Source: Apostichopus japonicus (taxonomy: Eukaryota; Echinodermata; Holothuroidea; Aspidochirotida; Stichopodidae). From it: 64,000 nt of DNA. Below the pieces are notes generated by a model. That model did no database searches. It worked only from the letters and a program-made list of their open reading frames with translations, and was not told where the DNA came from. The translations under genes were made by a program, and so were the position numbers. The stretch covers positions 27,751,898 to 27,815,897 of the forward strand of contig NC_092577.1 of the NCBI RefSeq assembly GCF_037975245.1, written 5' to 3'. Of the stretch, positions 22,886-35,505 are shown one piece after another; the first letter of the stretch is position 1; every line of letters begins with the position of its first letter.

Positions 22886-22946
22886 ATGAAACTGTACGCG
22901 TTCTTGTGGATTACACTGACTGGCTGCTATGCACTTGAATGCATAA
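22886..22946 (+). CDS. First coding exon (signal peptide) of a candidate micro-exon gene
   Basis: An ATG in reasonable context opens MKLYAFLWITLTGCYALECI, then the perfect donor GTAAGT begins at 22947. It has a charged start, a hydrophobic core (LYAFLWITLTGC) and a plausible cleavage site after CYA, so it is a textbook secretory signal peptide filling one exon. The exon is 61 nt and leaves one base of a split codon (phase 1), the phase shared by all downstream candidate micro-exons. A 12-bp word (TTCGACATACCA-like) is repeated just before the ATG. A possible acceptor GGTCTACAG at 22852-22860 would imply an upstream non-coding exon. The product would be secreted; its function is unknown. Confidence 0.6.
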
Positions 22947-23136
22947 GTAAGTAAATCTCTTAATCTTCTTTATAAATTTATAATGTTTACATAAATACCG
23001 TCTTCGCGCACTTAACGTTGGTTACATGGCATTGAAACGTCGATGTTTAAAACTTGAAAATTGTATACGAGCCTTTAAGATAAGCATTATGTGGTGCTCT
23101 TCTACTAACTATGCACACAAAGTTGTTCCTATTCAG

Positions 23137-23151
23137 AAAACGAAGTAATAT
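23137..23151 (+). CDS. Weak candidate micro-exon, 15 nt
   Basis: Acceptor TTCCTATTCAG, core AAAACGAAGTAATAT, then a weak donor GTAAAA. Fifteen nucleotides, phase 1-1, reading KNEVI with no stop. It lacks the cysteine seen in most neighbours and its donor is poor, so it is listed only as a possibility. Confidence 0.2.
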
Positions 23152-24390
23152 GTAAAAATATTTGAGAGACAGGGAGCGCGCTAGGTGGAGAGAGAGATGC
23201 AGAGAGATATAGAAAGAGGTGGAGACAGGCCGAAGATGGAGGGATGGAAGTGAATGGGAGGAGTGAGCTGGGGATGGCGGATGCTATTGCTCATTTTTAA
23301 TTAGGGTATTCCTTGCATCCTCATCATTTTAAAAGGTGTCAAGAAGTATGTAATCCAAAGAGTTGAAGACCACAATTGGTATACGAACATTTCAATCTGG
23401 GGGCACATGGATCGTCATACAATCACCAAGTGTGCGATACATGGGTCTTGAAATTCACTGACCTCATGAACTTTCAGATTTTTATGTTAAATTAATTCGC
23501 TCTAAAAGTTAAGTTAAACAATTATTTCAAACAGTCAATACTTCCTACATGGGTACTTCAACTTCAGCCACCTCAATACTCATTTCAGATTTAAGAGGCA
23601 TTTGTTACACATATTCGCCCTTTTTGATTCGCGAAGAAACTTAACCAAATTACCCCTTGACCTTTATTGATCAATACTCACTTAGGCACTACATCTTATA
23701 ACCAGAGACATCACGGTTGGGGTTAACGAAATTAGAAGTAGTTCTCCAAATTCTGCCTTGCATGAATCTGACCTACTTTGACCTTTGTTTTCCATTGATC
23801 ACGTGCCATCATGAGTTTTAATATAATGTAAACTTTCATAATCCAATATCGCACGTTGGTTTGAGTTTTTCGGCCATATTGGTATACGCGTAATGACCAG
23901 ATACCTGCTTTTGGTTTCGATGATAATCGTTTCCTATGCATTCATGCAGGCGGAGAGTGTGTGCGCGTGTGTAAGTGTGTGTCATTTTTAACACGTATAC
24001 GCTAGACCTACCACACTTCCATAGCAAATATGAGTAGCCTAACCTATGTTGCATGTAAAAGTTGGTTCGAAAATTGCTATTGTCATTAACTGTTTAGTTG
24101 AGGATTATTGTAAAATACTTTATATTTTTGGTTGGGGGGGGGCAATAAAGTATGAATATATTAAAAATATGATGATAGCGTTGCATCAGTAATTTGAGTG
24201 TGAAAAATGCCATTTTCTGTTTGAACCGTAGAACCGTTACAACAGTATCTCGCAGCTATGAGGTGGCGGAAAGAGATAAACAATAACATGCATGATAGCG
24301 CGAAAGTAATTATCAAGAGAATGAAATATTTGAAAAGGAAAACTGTTACAATTATTCTATATATATACTTTTATATATTGATCCTAACAG

Positions 24391-24414
24391 AGTTCCCATT
24401 AAGCTGCCTAAAAA
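24391..24414 (+). CDS. Candidate micro-exon, 24 nt
   Basis: Acceptor TTGATCCTAACAG, 24-nt core, donor GTGCGT. In phase 1 it reads KFPLSCLK without a stop, while the zero frame contains TAA. One cysteine. An alternative donor GTATGT four bases later would give 28 nt and break the phase, so the 24-nt form is preferred. Phase matches the signal-peptide exon and the next candidate. Confidence 0.4.
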
Positions 24415-25121
24415 GTGCGTATGTTATCTTTAATCTCTTTCAATCATGGTATTTCACCTCACCCCATCCAACGCCATTTTTAAATAGACAATACACAAAA
24501 GGCTCCTGTTAATCGATGAGAAGTGCACTTCTTGTCAATAAAAGATTCACTCGTACATTATTTTCCCTTCCTAAATCCGTTTGTAAATAAATCAGGACAG
24601 TTGGAAGTTAAAATTTTGACGAAGAATAGAAAACAAAACGTATTCCAAAAGAACTGTTTTGACCGGTTTTTTAATGGAAAAAAATGCAAAAGTAGAATTT
24701 GTGGTAGAGGTGCTTGCAAAGTGTCTAATGCTGTGTTACAACATATATGTAAAATGTATACCACACTTGTTAATTGTGTCCACCGTAGACTGGTATATAG
24801 CAATAACATGGGCAACCTTTACATATATGCGTTACCTATGATATAACCTACGTACAACTGCACAGTTACTATTTTACCTTATTGTTATTCTTCCCCGCGA
24901 ACAGTATGAACTCACAATAATTAGCTTGTCATTTCTATAAGTCAATGAAAATCAAAAAATATTTGTTGCCTTGTGTGCAAATTACTGTCGGATATCATAT
25001 AATGACATTAATTTGTGTACTGAATTATATTAGCAATGAGATTGTATAATTGTATAGCCTAACAATAGTCTTACGGTGACTTCAAACATTCCCTTTCCCC
25101 TGATGTTACAACTGTCTACAG

Positions 25122-25139
25122 ATTCTCGTGACGTATGCG
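25122..25139 (+). CDS. Candidate micro-exon, 18 nt
   Basis: Pyrimidine-rich acceptor ending ACTGTCTACAG, core ATTCTCGTGACGTATGCG, strong donor GTATGT. Length 18, symmetric phase 1-1, peptide (N)SRDVC with one cysteine. It sits about 2.2 kb after the signal-peptide exon. Confidence 0.5.
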
Positions 25140-25628
25140 GTATGTTGATATTAATTGCTTGAACTTGCAGTCCTTTCTTCGTTTCAAAGAATGACTTTAG
25201 GCACATGGTTCATTGATAGGTTGCAGATTGTTGAAACGCACTAAAAGGAAAACATACGGCAAATAACATGACCATGGGCACTCATGTTTGTATAAAGTCA
25301 AAACAACATGCTCTCGTGGGACGATCAGAGTTTATAATACAATGGATTCACCTTAAGATTAAGACATGCTCTGCCTACGTCATTATCAATTTAGCATTAA
25401 AGGACCTCCAGAGAATGAGCATTTGAATATTCTGACATCTGCAATAGCTTGGAAAAAAGTTGTTATCTCTCAAACTTTTTCTTTTCTTCTTCTATAACAT
25501 AATAACGATGTCAATTTTGCCTAAAGTAATCATAGGTTCAGTGTGACTTTACCAATATGACATTGTCACGTTGGAAATAATCGTGTATTTAAACAGTGTA
25601 TAATTTGTTACATTCAGTATGACAAACA

Positions 25629-25763
25629 GTCGGTCGGTCGGTCGGTCGGTCGGTCGGTCGGTCGGTCGGTCGGTCGGTCGGTCGGTCGGTCGGTCGGTCG
25701 GTCGGTCGGTCGGTCGGTCGGTCGGTCGGTCGGTCGGTCGGTCGGTCGGTCGGTCGGTCGGTC
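25629..25763. repeat. TCGG tetranucleotide microsatellite
   Basis: About 33 uninterrupted GTCG/TCGG units over 135 bp. Frames reading (RSVG) or (PTDR) repeats are translations of the satellite. A pure CpG-containing tetranucleotide of this length is uncommon in an AT-rich animal genome. Confidence 0.97.
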
Positions 25764-26458
25764 ACCAAACAATACCTTGTGCTCGCTGTGTGTGGCAGGG
25801 TGTGTTGCAGAAGCAATATATATCGAATACCAATTAGCCTTTAATTCGCAACCACGCTTAAACTTGAAAGCTTCATGCAAATTGTATACTTTCTTCCCTC
25901 CCCCCCCCTTTTTTTAACCCCATCCAACCACTCTCCAATAGATAATGTGATACAACTTAAAAATGTTTCAAAACAGTACTGTTTTTTATGGTTTCAGGGT
26001 TAATGTTTATCTTCTTGATTATTTCTCTTGATTCGGACAGACATCTACCAAGTCTGTGACTTGAGTGCGTAAAGTATTTTTAATGATGTTATTATTAGTA
26101 TAACTATTTATCTTATCATTTGAAAGTACATGGTTAAATAATTGAAAAACAAAAGAAAATAAGTAACCATCCGAAAGATTTGATCTACTTTCACGCCATG
26201 CATATAAATATGATATTCCTTCAATATTATGTTTAGAAGGCAAATTTCATTCCTGGATAATTGTTAACACATCCTCACAGGTTAAGTATAAAGACATTAG
26301 ATTCTTGACAAATCTAATATTTGTGTGCATATTATTTACGATACGAGCGATAAACCAAAAATTAAGAAGTATTTAAATAAGTGTCCTAAAACCGTAATTG
26401 GCAAATATAATGTTCTATTAATGTACTCTTACTTTTTTCTCTTTGGTGGTTCTCGCAG

Positions 26459-26476
26459 ATCCCAGCAGGTGTAAAG
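26459..26476 (+). CDS. Candidate micro-exon, 18 nt
   Basis: Long pyrimidine tract and acceptor (TTTTTTCTCTTTGGTGGTTC then TCGCAG), core ATCCCAGCAGGTGTAAAG, donor GTATAT. Symmetric phase 1-1, peptide (D)PSRCK with one cysteine, no stop. The donor runs directly into a GAT microsatellite that forms the start of the intron. Confidence 0.5.
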
Positions 26477-26479
26477 GTA

Positions 26480-26551
26480 TATGACGACGATGATGATAAT
26501 GATAATGATGATGACAATGATAATGATAATGATAATGATGATGATTTTCAC

Positions 26552-26585
<34 letters not shown>

Positions 26586-26701
26586 TAGATGATGATGGAG
26601 ATGATGATGATGATGTAGATGATGATGATGATGATGATGATGATTATGATAATGATAATGATGATGATTTTCACGATGATGATGATGTTGTAGATGATGT
26701 A

Positions 26702-26755
<54 letters not shown>
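26480..26755. repeat. GAT trinucleotide microsatellite
   Basis: Interrupted GAT/GAC/AAT units. The open frame across it on the minus strand is low-complexity poly-Ile and not a gene. Confidence 0.93.
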
Positions 26756-26799
26756 ACCTGCTACTGATAACAAGTAAATCGGTACTACATGTTCTATGG

Positions 26800-27717
26800 C
26801 CGGATGGTCGGCGACTAAAGCGGCTCCCCCACTGGCTTGCCAGTTAGGAGGGTGATTGGGCATCCAGCAGGATTTTGAACAAGACCTGACAAATGGCAGA
26901 GGAACTCTATAGGGAGTCAATGGCCACCCAAAGGAGAAGGTGCCTCCTAAAACACCTGAGCTTGCCAACCTGCACTAGACCAGCGTATTACGGTCTAATC
27001 CTCCTCAACACATGACAGTACAACCAAATAAAAGGCTCCCAGTCCCCAGCAGCACTGCAGCTCAAAGCACTGACAGCAGCCAGAAAGCTAAAGGAGCATG
27101 GGTGCTAAGAATCTCTAGGCAAACAGTAGCTTTCTTAAAGGAACTATTTATTTGTACAATTAATGCAAGAACACTTAGAACTGTTGACAAACTTGAAGAA
27201 CTGGAAAATGAACTGAAAATAACATAAAATAGGACTTGTTTGGACTCAGTGAAGTTAGAAGGAAAGAAAGAAACAATTGCAACTACAAAGATCTCTACAA
27301 CAGTTGGAAAGAAATCCCTGAAAAATTAACTAGTGAAACCGAAGACCATATTGAAGAAATCACATCGTGTGAAGTTTGTCATGCTTTAAAAAAAATGGCA
27401 AAGCTCCGGATGACCTAACAGCAGACATCATCAAATGTGGTGGTGATAGAGTGATCCAAGAGATGACTAAGCTGTTCTACAAATTCATCAGACAGTCAAA
27501 CATACCACTATGCTGGCAAAATGCTGACGTAATCCATCCTTCATAAAAAAAGTGACACAAAGAACCTCAAGAACTACAGACCGATCAGCCTGTCTCACAC
27601 GTACAAACTCCTCACCAGAATCATAACCAATAGAATAACAAAGAAATTGGATAAAAATCAGTCACCCGAGCAGACAGGCTTCAGAAGTCATTTCTCCAAA
27701 ATTGACCATTTACATAC
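26800..27717 (+). pseudogene. Internally deleted LINE (endonuclease start joined to reverse-transcriptase start)
   Basis: Plus-strand pieces read TINARTLR and LFGLSEVRRK, typical of an apurinic endonuclease N-terminus. After a deletion come CEVCHALKKMKNGKAPD-like and then NYRPISLSHTYKLLTRIITN followed by QTGFRSHFSKIDHLHT, the start of an RTE/BovB-like reverse transcriptase. Frameshifts (near 27415 and 27545) and loss of the endonuclease core show it is dead. The sequence before 27012 is probably the element's 5' region. It ends at a GAT microsatellite starting at 27718. Confidence 0.75.
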
Positions 27718-28190
<473 letters not shown>

Positions 28191-28229
28191 TGATTATTAT
28201 CTAACACTTCTTTAATTTGGCCTTTACAG

Positions 28230-28259
28230 AATTGATAGAAGAATGCGGACCATGCATGG
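28230..28259 (+). CDS. Candidate micro-exon, 30 nt
   Basis: Acceptor TTTGGCCTTTACAG, 30-nt core, donor GTAATC. In phase 1-1 it reads (E)LIEECGPCM with two cysteines and no stop. Same strand and phase as the neighbouring candidates; it lies just beyond the long GAT microsatellite. Confidence 0.5.
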
Positions 28260-31014
28260 GTAATCACATGTTACTTAAAGTTAAATATTAAAGACAGCAG
28301 TCCCCGACACAATATTGCAAACACCCATCATGAACATTTGTAAATGTTACACCCTACATTAATGAAGCACGCACTGAACAAAACAACCTTTGTCATTGTA
28401 CCACTTGAACTAAAATTCGTCATTGTACATGATTTTTGATAATACTTAACTTGTGTAGTCCCTATCACGTAGCACCGTCGTACTCTAGTAGCATCTTAAC
28501 CACATATGTCCTTAACGTACTTGGCATACACATTACACCTGTGAAATCAGTCCATTGTTTCCACAAGTCTTAGCTAAATGTTGCTTATTGTAACTCTAAC
28601 AATAACGATTAAACTGTAAAACATTTGTTCTTTTCATTGCGGCCTTCGTTACACGTCCAGGTGGTTGTGGTAGGTTACTTAGTATTATGTCTTTTTTTCA
28701 GTTCTATCCAATGGTGCTTTCATCCATTGTAACGATAGTACGACGGCACTGCATTCTTAAAAGTGATGAAAGTGACACTTAGAAAGTTAGATTGTTTGTT
28801 ATGGAAGTTGCCCATTGATATTAAATCAAAACCATACATTTTTTAGGGCTTACTTGAACCGTTTTATTCGGTAGAAAATCTTTCCATTGACGATTGCTAC
28901 CGTAAAGCTTTATTTGCTTTCAACGATGAAAGACAATAGCACATACACAGTGTTTTAACTAATTTGCATTGTAATTAATTGATTCAGACATATATACTCC
29001 GTAAAAGAAACATTAAAATGAAACTAATTTATATTTGTTAAGTGTTTATGGTGTATTTTAGGATTAAACAAACAATTAGTTTCATTTTCTACGTGATCCG
29101 AAGAGTAAACGCATAATCACACCAACAGTATTAGCTGATGGAGATGCAGACTTAGGATGTACAATCCCGATGATGAAGTCATAACAGTTTCCTTCTGAGA
29201 GACATCAATCGTGTCAGGCGGAGCAAGTTTGTAATCTCATAGTGATGTGAGAGTTGCCAGTAGATAGTAAATGGTATTAGTTTCTCCTTTTTTGCATTGT
29301 AGTGTATTCAGGATGGTAGTAAGCCGCTTTGGTTCCAAAGACTGACGAAGTAGTAAAGCGTTGCTCCGACAAGTTTTCTGAAAATAGAAACATATTTCTT
29401 CTTAACTGATCGACATGAAACGTCCGACATACATATTCACGTGTTGTAATGATATCACAAGGTGAAAAACGAGGAATTCCAAAGTTAGTGCGGAAGTAAT
29501 ATAAGACACCAAACATTGCGCATCGTAATAAGTAGCTCTTATTGTTATTAGATTTGATTTTCCTTTCTAGCAAACTGGTTGAAACTGTTAATTTTTTTAA
29601 CCCATTTAAAGTTGTAGCAATGTAGACTAGAATGTAATCTAGAACTGTGTTTTTTACACGCTGACTCGGACCTCTTGCTGAAGGCGAGGTTTCTTGTTAT
29701 CGCTTCACTTGAATTCCATCGCCAAATATTCGTTACAGCCACGTTATTACAAAAGAACCATACCATTCTCTACCCATAACAAATGATGCGCTCGAAAATA
29801 TCATGTAATTATTTCGTTTCCTCATGAACTCATTTCGATTTCAGGTCAAGTCAAAAAAAGAAAAAGAAACAAGAGGGCAATCCATGGAGTTACAAATCCC
29901 ATCTCCTCCATGACAGAAGTGATTGTTGGGTTATTTCTGAATGCATTTGGTTGCTATCGTTACACCAAATTGACCTTTGATCTCAGTTGACCTTTGTCCT
30001 TAACCCTAAACACCTAAATCTGTACTATTGTAAAATTCGTCACATCATCCTCTACATATGGTGTGGTTTAATGCCCTTTCCCTAAATATTGACAAGCAGA
30101 CCATGGCTTAAAGGTTTATTGACCTTTGACCTCCTATCTTTGACTTATGACGTGGTCAATGACATTAGCACGGTTTTACACGGTCATTCACCTATCCACC
30201 CAGTTTGAACTTGATCGGACTAACGGTCTGGGAGGAGTTGGCGACAGTTCTTTGCTCACTCACACACCCTTCCGCACATCTCATCTCCCTAAACATTACA
30301 TGCAGGGAGATAAGATAATAGGCAAATCGCCATTTCGTCTTTCGGCATTTCTTACTTTATACCACATTCCAATAATTTAGCATATTGACAATGTCACTTT
30401 TCCGATTCCAAGTAATGTTGCTAATAATGCCGTTAGAAAATCAGCGTTTCGAACTGCAATTCAGGACTCACTGAGGCTTAAAAAAATCTGGATCTATCAC
30501 GCCGCCAATTTGTATTTCAGGTTGCTGGTTATGTTTGTGATGTCACGTCTCAGCTGCGCAAAAAAAAAAAATACAATGCTATATATGATCCTATTTTTAT
30601 TTTTAAGAATTTAATGATTTTGAGCTGGAAAAAGAAAATGATCTTAAAGGCATCATAAAACTGTGGAATATTAAAAAATAAAATTCTACCGTGATTTTGC
30701 CATTCTCTTCTTTGCTCCAATTAGATTTCTATCAACTCTGCGAACAGTGTGCGTATATCTAGTTGATAAAATATCAACATATTACATAATGTGGACATCC
30801 AAATATTTAATTTTGAATACTTGATGATATAATGCATTGAACTGTGTTTGGAAAACTGAAATATTGCGCTAACGCCCAAAAATGTCTTTTATCTTTGTAT
30901 TGAATACGTTTCATATTTTGTTTTAATATATTCCTCCGCTAGTTTTGTAACAATGTTCTCTGAAGTCATAAAGAAATTGTATAACAATCCACACTTTTTT
31001 CGACTTTTCTACAG
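28260..31014. other. Introns of the candidate micro-exon gene
   Basis: AT-rich sequence with no other supported gene. A weak candidate micro-exon lies at 28702-28728. An acceptor-like TTTGTATTTCAG at about 30520 is followed only by poor donors. Confidence 0.4.
28702..28728 (+). CDS. Weak candidate micro-exon, 27 nt
   Basis: Good acceptor (GTCTTTTTTTCAG), 27-nt core, suboptimal donor GTAACG. Phase 1-1, reading (V)LSNGAFIH without a stop. No cysteine, so less typical of this chain. Confidence 0.25.
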
Positions 31015-31029
31015 TTCCGGGATCTTGCC
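31015..31029 (+). CDS. Candidate micro-exon, 15 nt
   Basis: Excellent acceptor (CGACTTTTCTACAG), core TTCCGGGATCTTGCC, perfect donor GTAAGT. Symmetric phase 1-1, peptide (V)PGSC with one cysteine. This is one of the strongest splice-site pairs in the window for its size. Confidence 0.55.
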
Positions 31030-31149
31030 GTAAGTAAAAACACTTCTTGTGTTGGCTTCTTTTGACGCCATTTTCTCGCTGCTCCATGTTTTGGCGATGA
31101 ACCCTGAATTTTGGACTGCTAAATTCAAAATATTATAGTATGTTACTCT

Positions 31150-31430
31150 ATGACCACATCAGAATTGTGTAGGATTTTACAGGGGATTGTGTTCTTAGCG
31201 TTGCACATGATTTCGCATGACTGTGGAGCACTGTGTTCATGGCATTGTGCGGGATTGTGTTCATCTTAGCATTGCCCAGGATTGTGAAGCACTGTTCACA
31301 GGACATTTCGCAGGATTTTGTTTATAAAATTTTGAAGGAAAGTACGTCAGGGGTTGTGCAGGATTGTGTTCACGGTAATGGAAATACTTTAAAAAGTAGA
31401 CGAAAGCAAAGTGCAAATAGATGATCTCAC
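31150..31430. repeat. Degenerate minisatellite
   Basis: Irregular repeats of GGATTGTGTTCAT(A/G)GC(A/G)TTG-like words. The short frame at 31233 is a consequence and is not supported as a gene. Confidence 0.45.
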
Positions 31431-32580
31431 CGAACGTTCAAATACCAACAATGTGTAACATCAACTTCTAGATACGGGTTTTAAGTGGACTAATGTCGAC
31501 CGACATGATGTATGCTTTGTAATGACGGAATGGCTAATTGTGTTGGCTGTAGTCATAATGGTATCCATTAAATCTTATGAAGGAGACTTGTTGAAATCAA
31601 AATATTAAGAAGTGAATCCATTAGTAGACATTTACATGAAGTGAACAATTCCTCGACGAATTGAAGTAGAAAAGAAAGAATATAACATATAGACATCTAC
31701 ATGAAGTGAAGACCCCTCGAGGAAATAAATGCTGTCAAATGAGATTTTTTAACTACGTCAAAGTACAGACAAGCAGTGGAAACGTATTCATCACCCGAAA
31801 ATATGTAAACGATACAAACTTACGTACCACATCTTAACCAATCTTCTTAGCCAACTTTGAACATAATGAGTAAAATGTACACTATATTTCAGTGATTCAT
31901 CAAATGTAATGATCAGACTGTGGCTGAACGCCCAACTCTTAACTTTGTCCTCGAATGTTGCTTACTTTAGTCAGATAATTGTTGTAACATAAACGATTTT
32001 CTTAAGCTAAGTCAAAGTACAGACAAGCATTGGAAACGCCTTCAAGTTATTAAAAAATGTATAAGGTGTTTACTTACGTACCAACACGTAACCAATCTTC
32101 TAAGCCATCTTGCAAAATAGTAAATGAAACGTATAATACAGTTCAGTGAATTATCAAATATAATAATCTGATAAAACAAGGCTAAAGGTTGATAGATATA
32201 ACACATGCAAAGCCGTGAACAGCAATGTGTAAACAAAAAATATTGGTGACACATTCTATATCTCATGCCTTTAGTTACAAATGGACTAACACAGATGGTA
32301 ACTTGCTCGAAAAGTACAAACAATGAATTTCTCTTTAAAGGCATATAACTGAATTTCTCCAATCTGTGAGGATTCACGACGACCAGGGTAATATACCAAC
32401 GTCACGTAATGATTTTCATTCAATGAACAGACAATTGATCTAGCTATAGTTATAGCACTACACTATGCCCTCGCACGTTGAGTTATTAAACAATAGATTT
32501 GCTGTACCGTAAAGAATTCTTTACTTCGGTAACGCTAATTTACGATAATATTTTGACTTCTATTTGTTTCGCTATTGAAG

Positions 32581-32586
32581 TCAGCG
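32581..32586 (+). CDS. Candidate 6-nt micro-exon (TCAGCG)
   Basis: Pyrimidine-rich stretch and acceptor TTTCGCTATTGAAG, core TCAGCG, donor GTATAT. In phase 1-1 the core adds two residues (V-S after a preceding G). An inverted paralogue lies at 44100-44105. Confidence 0.3.
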
Positions 32587-33553
32587 GTATATTTTAATTT
32601 GAAGTGTTAGAGTAAAATATCAAATCTTAAGAAGTGAATACGTCTATAGACATTCACATGAAGTGTCGACCCCCTCGATGAAGTAAATGCTGCCAAAATG
32701 AAGTTTTGTTTATACTAAGTCAATGTACAGACAAGCAGTGGAAACTTCTTAAAGTTATAAAAATCTGGCAAACGGAGTACCCTTCAGGATCGTTACTTTC
32801 CTTAAATTTTTATATATTTACTAAATTTTGTTTCTCCTTTCTCCTTAAAGAAAATGTTTTAGACACTTAATTTAAATTTAGAGGCTTAAATTACAGTTAT
32901 AGTAACCTAACGTTGTGTACAGACATTTAGGAAGTAACAAGTAAACTGTTGATTACGTCTAATGAAATCTAAATGTACATGACTGATTAAAGAGGCACAG
33001 AATTTTTTAAAAAGACAGTAACATATTTGGTGCTGAACAATAGTTGAAGAGTTTTAACAAACCACTTATTCATATTTAGCAGGGTTCTTCTCGTAAAATA
33101 AATCAAACTGTGCCTAGTGATAATATCCACTTTAATATCGGAATATAGTATAAATGAAATGAATTTTGAATGCCTCTTGTGTTTTGTTGTGGTACACTCC
33201 ACTGATACTTTTTTAACACAAAAAGAACTTCCTCGCGACTGTAGCGGGTAAGACAATTAGTAAACAAGGGGATCCTCTTAAAACTTACAACTGAATAGGA
33301 ATGGTATTCATTGCAATAAGAGGGTCGATGAATTCTGCGTTCTCAAGCAATGATGCATACACTTCTGATAGAAATGGCTGTTCTCACGTGAGTTCACTGT
33401 GACAGCGGATATTCAACATCATTACCAAATGTTTTAGCATTAAATGAATGGCTGATTCATGTGGTTGTTATCATAACTGTCTTCTCTGATCTCGAATATA
33501 GTGTAACGTTCTTATTTTATGTTACTTTCTGTTTCCTATGTTTTTTAATCAAG

Positions 33554-33559
33554 GTCGGG
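33554..33559 (+). CDS. Candidate 6-nt micro-exon (GTCGGG)
   Basis: Acceptor CTATGTTTTTTAATCAAG, core GTCGGG, strong donor GTAAGA. Phase 1-1 compatible, no stop. Repeated in the inverted block at 43231-43236 with the same core. Confidence 0.35.
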
Positions 33560-34922
33560 GTAAGACATTTCATTAATTCTTTGACAGACTTTATCAGACA
33601 GGCTGTATCTATAACAGCATGCTCCATTCTAGCATGTCGATTGCTTTAATACAGCGACGTCGGATGTGCGACCACGTCACTCATTTGTATTACATTAAAA
33701 GCAGACTGATTTGGCTGAAATCGCAACTCTTTACTTTCCTCGAATGTTGCTTTCTTTATTCAGATAATTGTTGAAACATAAAAGTAAACATTTCACTAAC
33801 TTTACTTTCTGCTATTGATTTTCATTAGAAATTTCATTTTAATTTTGTAGTAAAATTATAGCATTAACTACTAAGAAATGAATAAATCTATAGACGTTCA
33901 TATGAAGCGAACAACCCCGTCATGAAGTAAATGCTGCCAAATGATTTACTTTAACTAAGTTATAGTACAGAGGAGCAGTGGAAACGTCGTCAAGTTACAA
34001 GAAGACGTATAATATGTGAACTTTCGTATCAAAACTAAGCAATCTTCTTAGCCAACTTGCAAAATAGTGAGTTAAAAGTATACTACAGTTGAGTGAATTA
34101 CAGTGGCGGAGATTTCTTGTCAGAGGTGGGGGGGTTGCAGGCCGGCTCACTATCTAAGCGGAGCGCCACCATCGGTTGGCGCGTAGCGTACAAAATTTTT
34201 TTTGGTAAAAAGTGCCTCTCAGATTGCCGGAAACGGCACTTCTGAGGCCTTGCAAGTTGCATCTAAACATTCTTTATTTTATAATCTCACGTTTTAGAAA
34301 TTTACACTTCCCAAAAAATTTGGTAAATTAGAAGAAGAAAAAATGGTAACATCACTTTGAAGGGGAAATATAGGACAGTATATTTTTTAAGCTCCTATTT
34401 AGTTACCGTATTTATTATTTTAACACAGTACTCAGCTACCTCCAGAAAAACAACCATTGTTTTGAAAAAACAAACATACAAAAACATACGACACGTAGGC
34501 GGGATAATGTCGCTGTGTCGGGTGAGACTGCAATTTGTCTCACAAAAAAGTATAAAATATAACAAAGAATATGATAAACCTGTACTTCTAGGCTTGTAGG
34601 CACTCCCCCCCCCCCCCACCACCATCCATGAAAAAGAAAATGTTTCTTATATACACTCATGTCGGGGATGTCTAGATATACAGTTGACAAGTTAGAAAAA
34701 AAAAATTTGATCGTGCGAAAAGCGCGGTAGCCCAGATGAGCTGCGCTTACGGTGGTGTTACACGGAAATATTCGGGCATCATGATGCTAAATAAAGAAAA
34801 TCATGGAATTGTCGGGCAAAAATTTGAAAAAAATTCGGGCAAGTACTGCATATTTATATATATATATATTTATCGATGAAATTCGTAATGAGTTGGAAAA
34901 TCAAGAACAGTGAAAAAACTTT

Positions 34923-34998
34923 CAGCCTCCACCGGGATTCGAACCACGGGCCTCCCGCTCTGTACGCGGACACCCTAACCAATAGGCTATGGACGCTG
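34923..34998 (-). repeat. tRNA-like segment inside hAT copy 1
   Basis: Inverted counterpart of 51561-51636. It is 76 nt with an acceptor stem (one mismatch), a good anticodon stem with loop GTACAGA (apparent anticodon ACA), and B box GGTTCGAATCC, but a poorly paired T stem. In its own direction it is followed by a T-run that could terminate Pol III. More likely tRNA-derived (SINE-like) than a working tRNA. Confidence 0.5.
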
Positions 34999-35345
34999 AT
35001 TGTATGTCCAGAGGTTCTGAACCGGTAAGGAAGATCGTAATTCCACTGTAGGCGTTTGTCACCTGTATCGAACAATACTAGTTCTGTTTTTGGTGACATA
35101 TTTTGCCTTTCTCTAGAGATCAAACATGATGCTAACCAACTCGAAAATCATTTGTGATTCCTAAAGCCGGATCTCGAAAGAGATACTTTTGAACAGACTT
35201 AATGTTAATGCAACGGAGGTAAACGACAAAGGCAAATGAATATATATTAATGAAAATCGTAATGAGTTGGAAAATCAAGAACAGAGAAAAAACTTTCAGC
35301 CTCCACCGGGATTCGAACCAACTAGCTCGGGAATTTGCAGGATTC

Positions 35346-35388
<43 letters not shown>

Positions 35389-35505
35389 TTGTTTATTTAA
35401 TATTCTCCTCTTAGGCTGCCCGAATTTTTCAGGGACTTTTGCCCGAATTTCTTGTCCTCTGGAAATTTGCAGTCTGCCCCCCCCCCCCCCGCCTCGTACG
35501 CTATT

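Larger units (their letters stand above)
31560..34100 (+). repeat. Left part of a tandem array of micro-exon-bearing units
   Basis: Three units are marked by GAAGTAAATGCTGCCA-like words near 31715, 32680 and 33925, each preceded by TCTATAGACATTCACATGAAGTG-like sequence. The whole block is repeated in inverted orientation at about 42690-44750. Units carry candidate 6-nt micro-exons. The right edge is the GTGAATTA duplicated by the hAT insertion. Confidence 0.8.

Noticed and set aside
23589-23603. 15-nt micro-exon candidate after ACTCATTTCAG
   Set aside because: Donor GTTACA is very poor and there is no cysteine; too weak to list as a feature.
25589-25880. Open frames with PTDR and RSVG repeats
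   Set aside because: Translations of the TCGG microsatellite; no other protein features.
29845-29990. Micro-exon after the acceptor GATTTCAG at about 29844
   Set aside because: The core GTCAAG is followed by TCAAAA, not a donor; a long readthrough ends in TGA with low-complexity lysine-rich sequence.
30521-30545. Micro-exon after TTTGTATTTCAG
   Set aside because: Possible donors (GTTATG, GTTTGT, GTCACG) are all far from consensus.
34923-34998. Functional tRNA-Cys gene with anticodon ACA
   Set aside because: T stem has two mispairs, the anticodon is unusual, and it sits inside a transposon, so a tRNA-derived relic is more likely.
34853-35123. 89-residue frame beside the tRNA-like segment, mirrored at 51436-51705
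   Set aside because: It crosses the tRNA-like relic and AT repeats and shows no domain; part of the hAT non-coding end.
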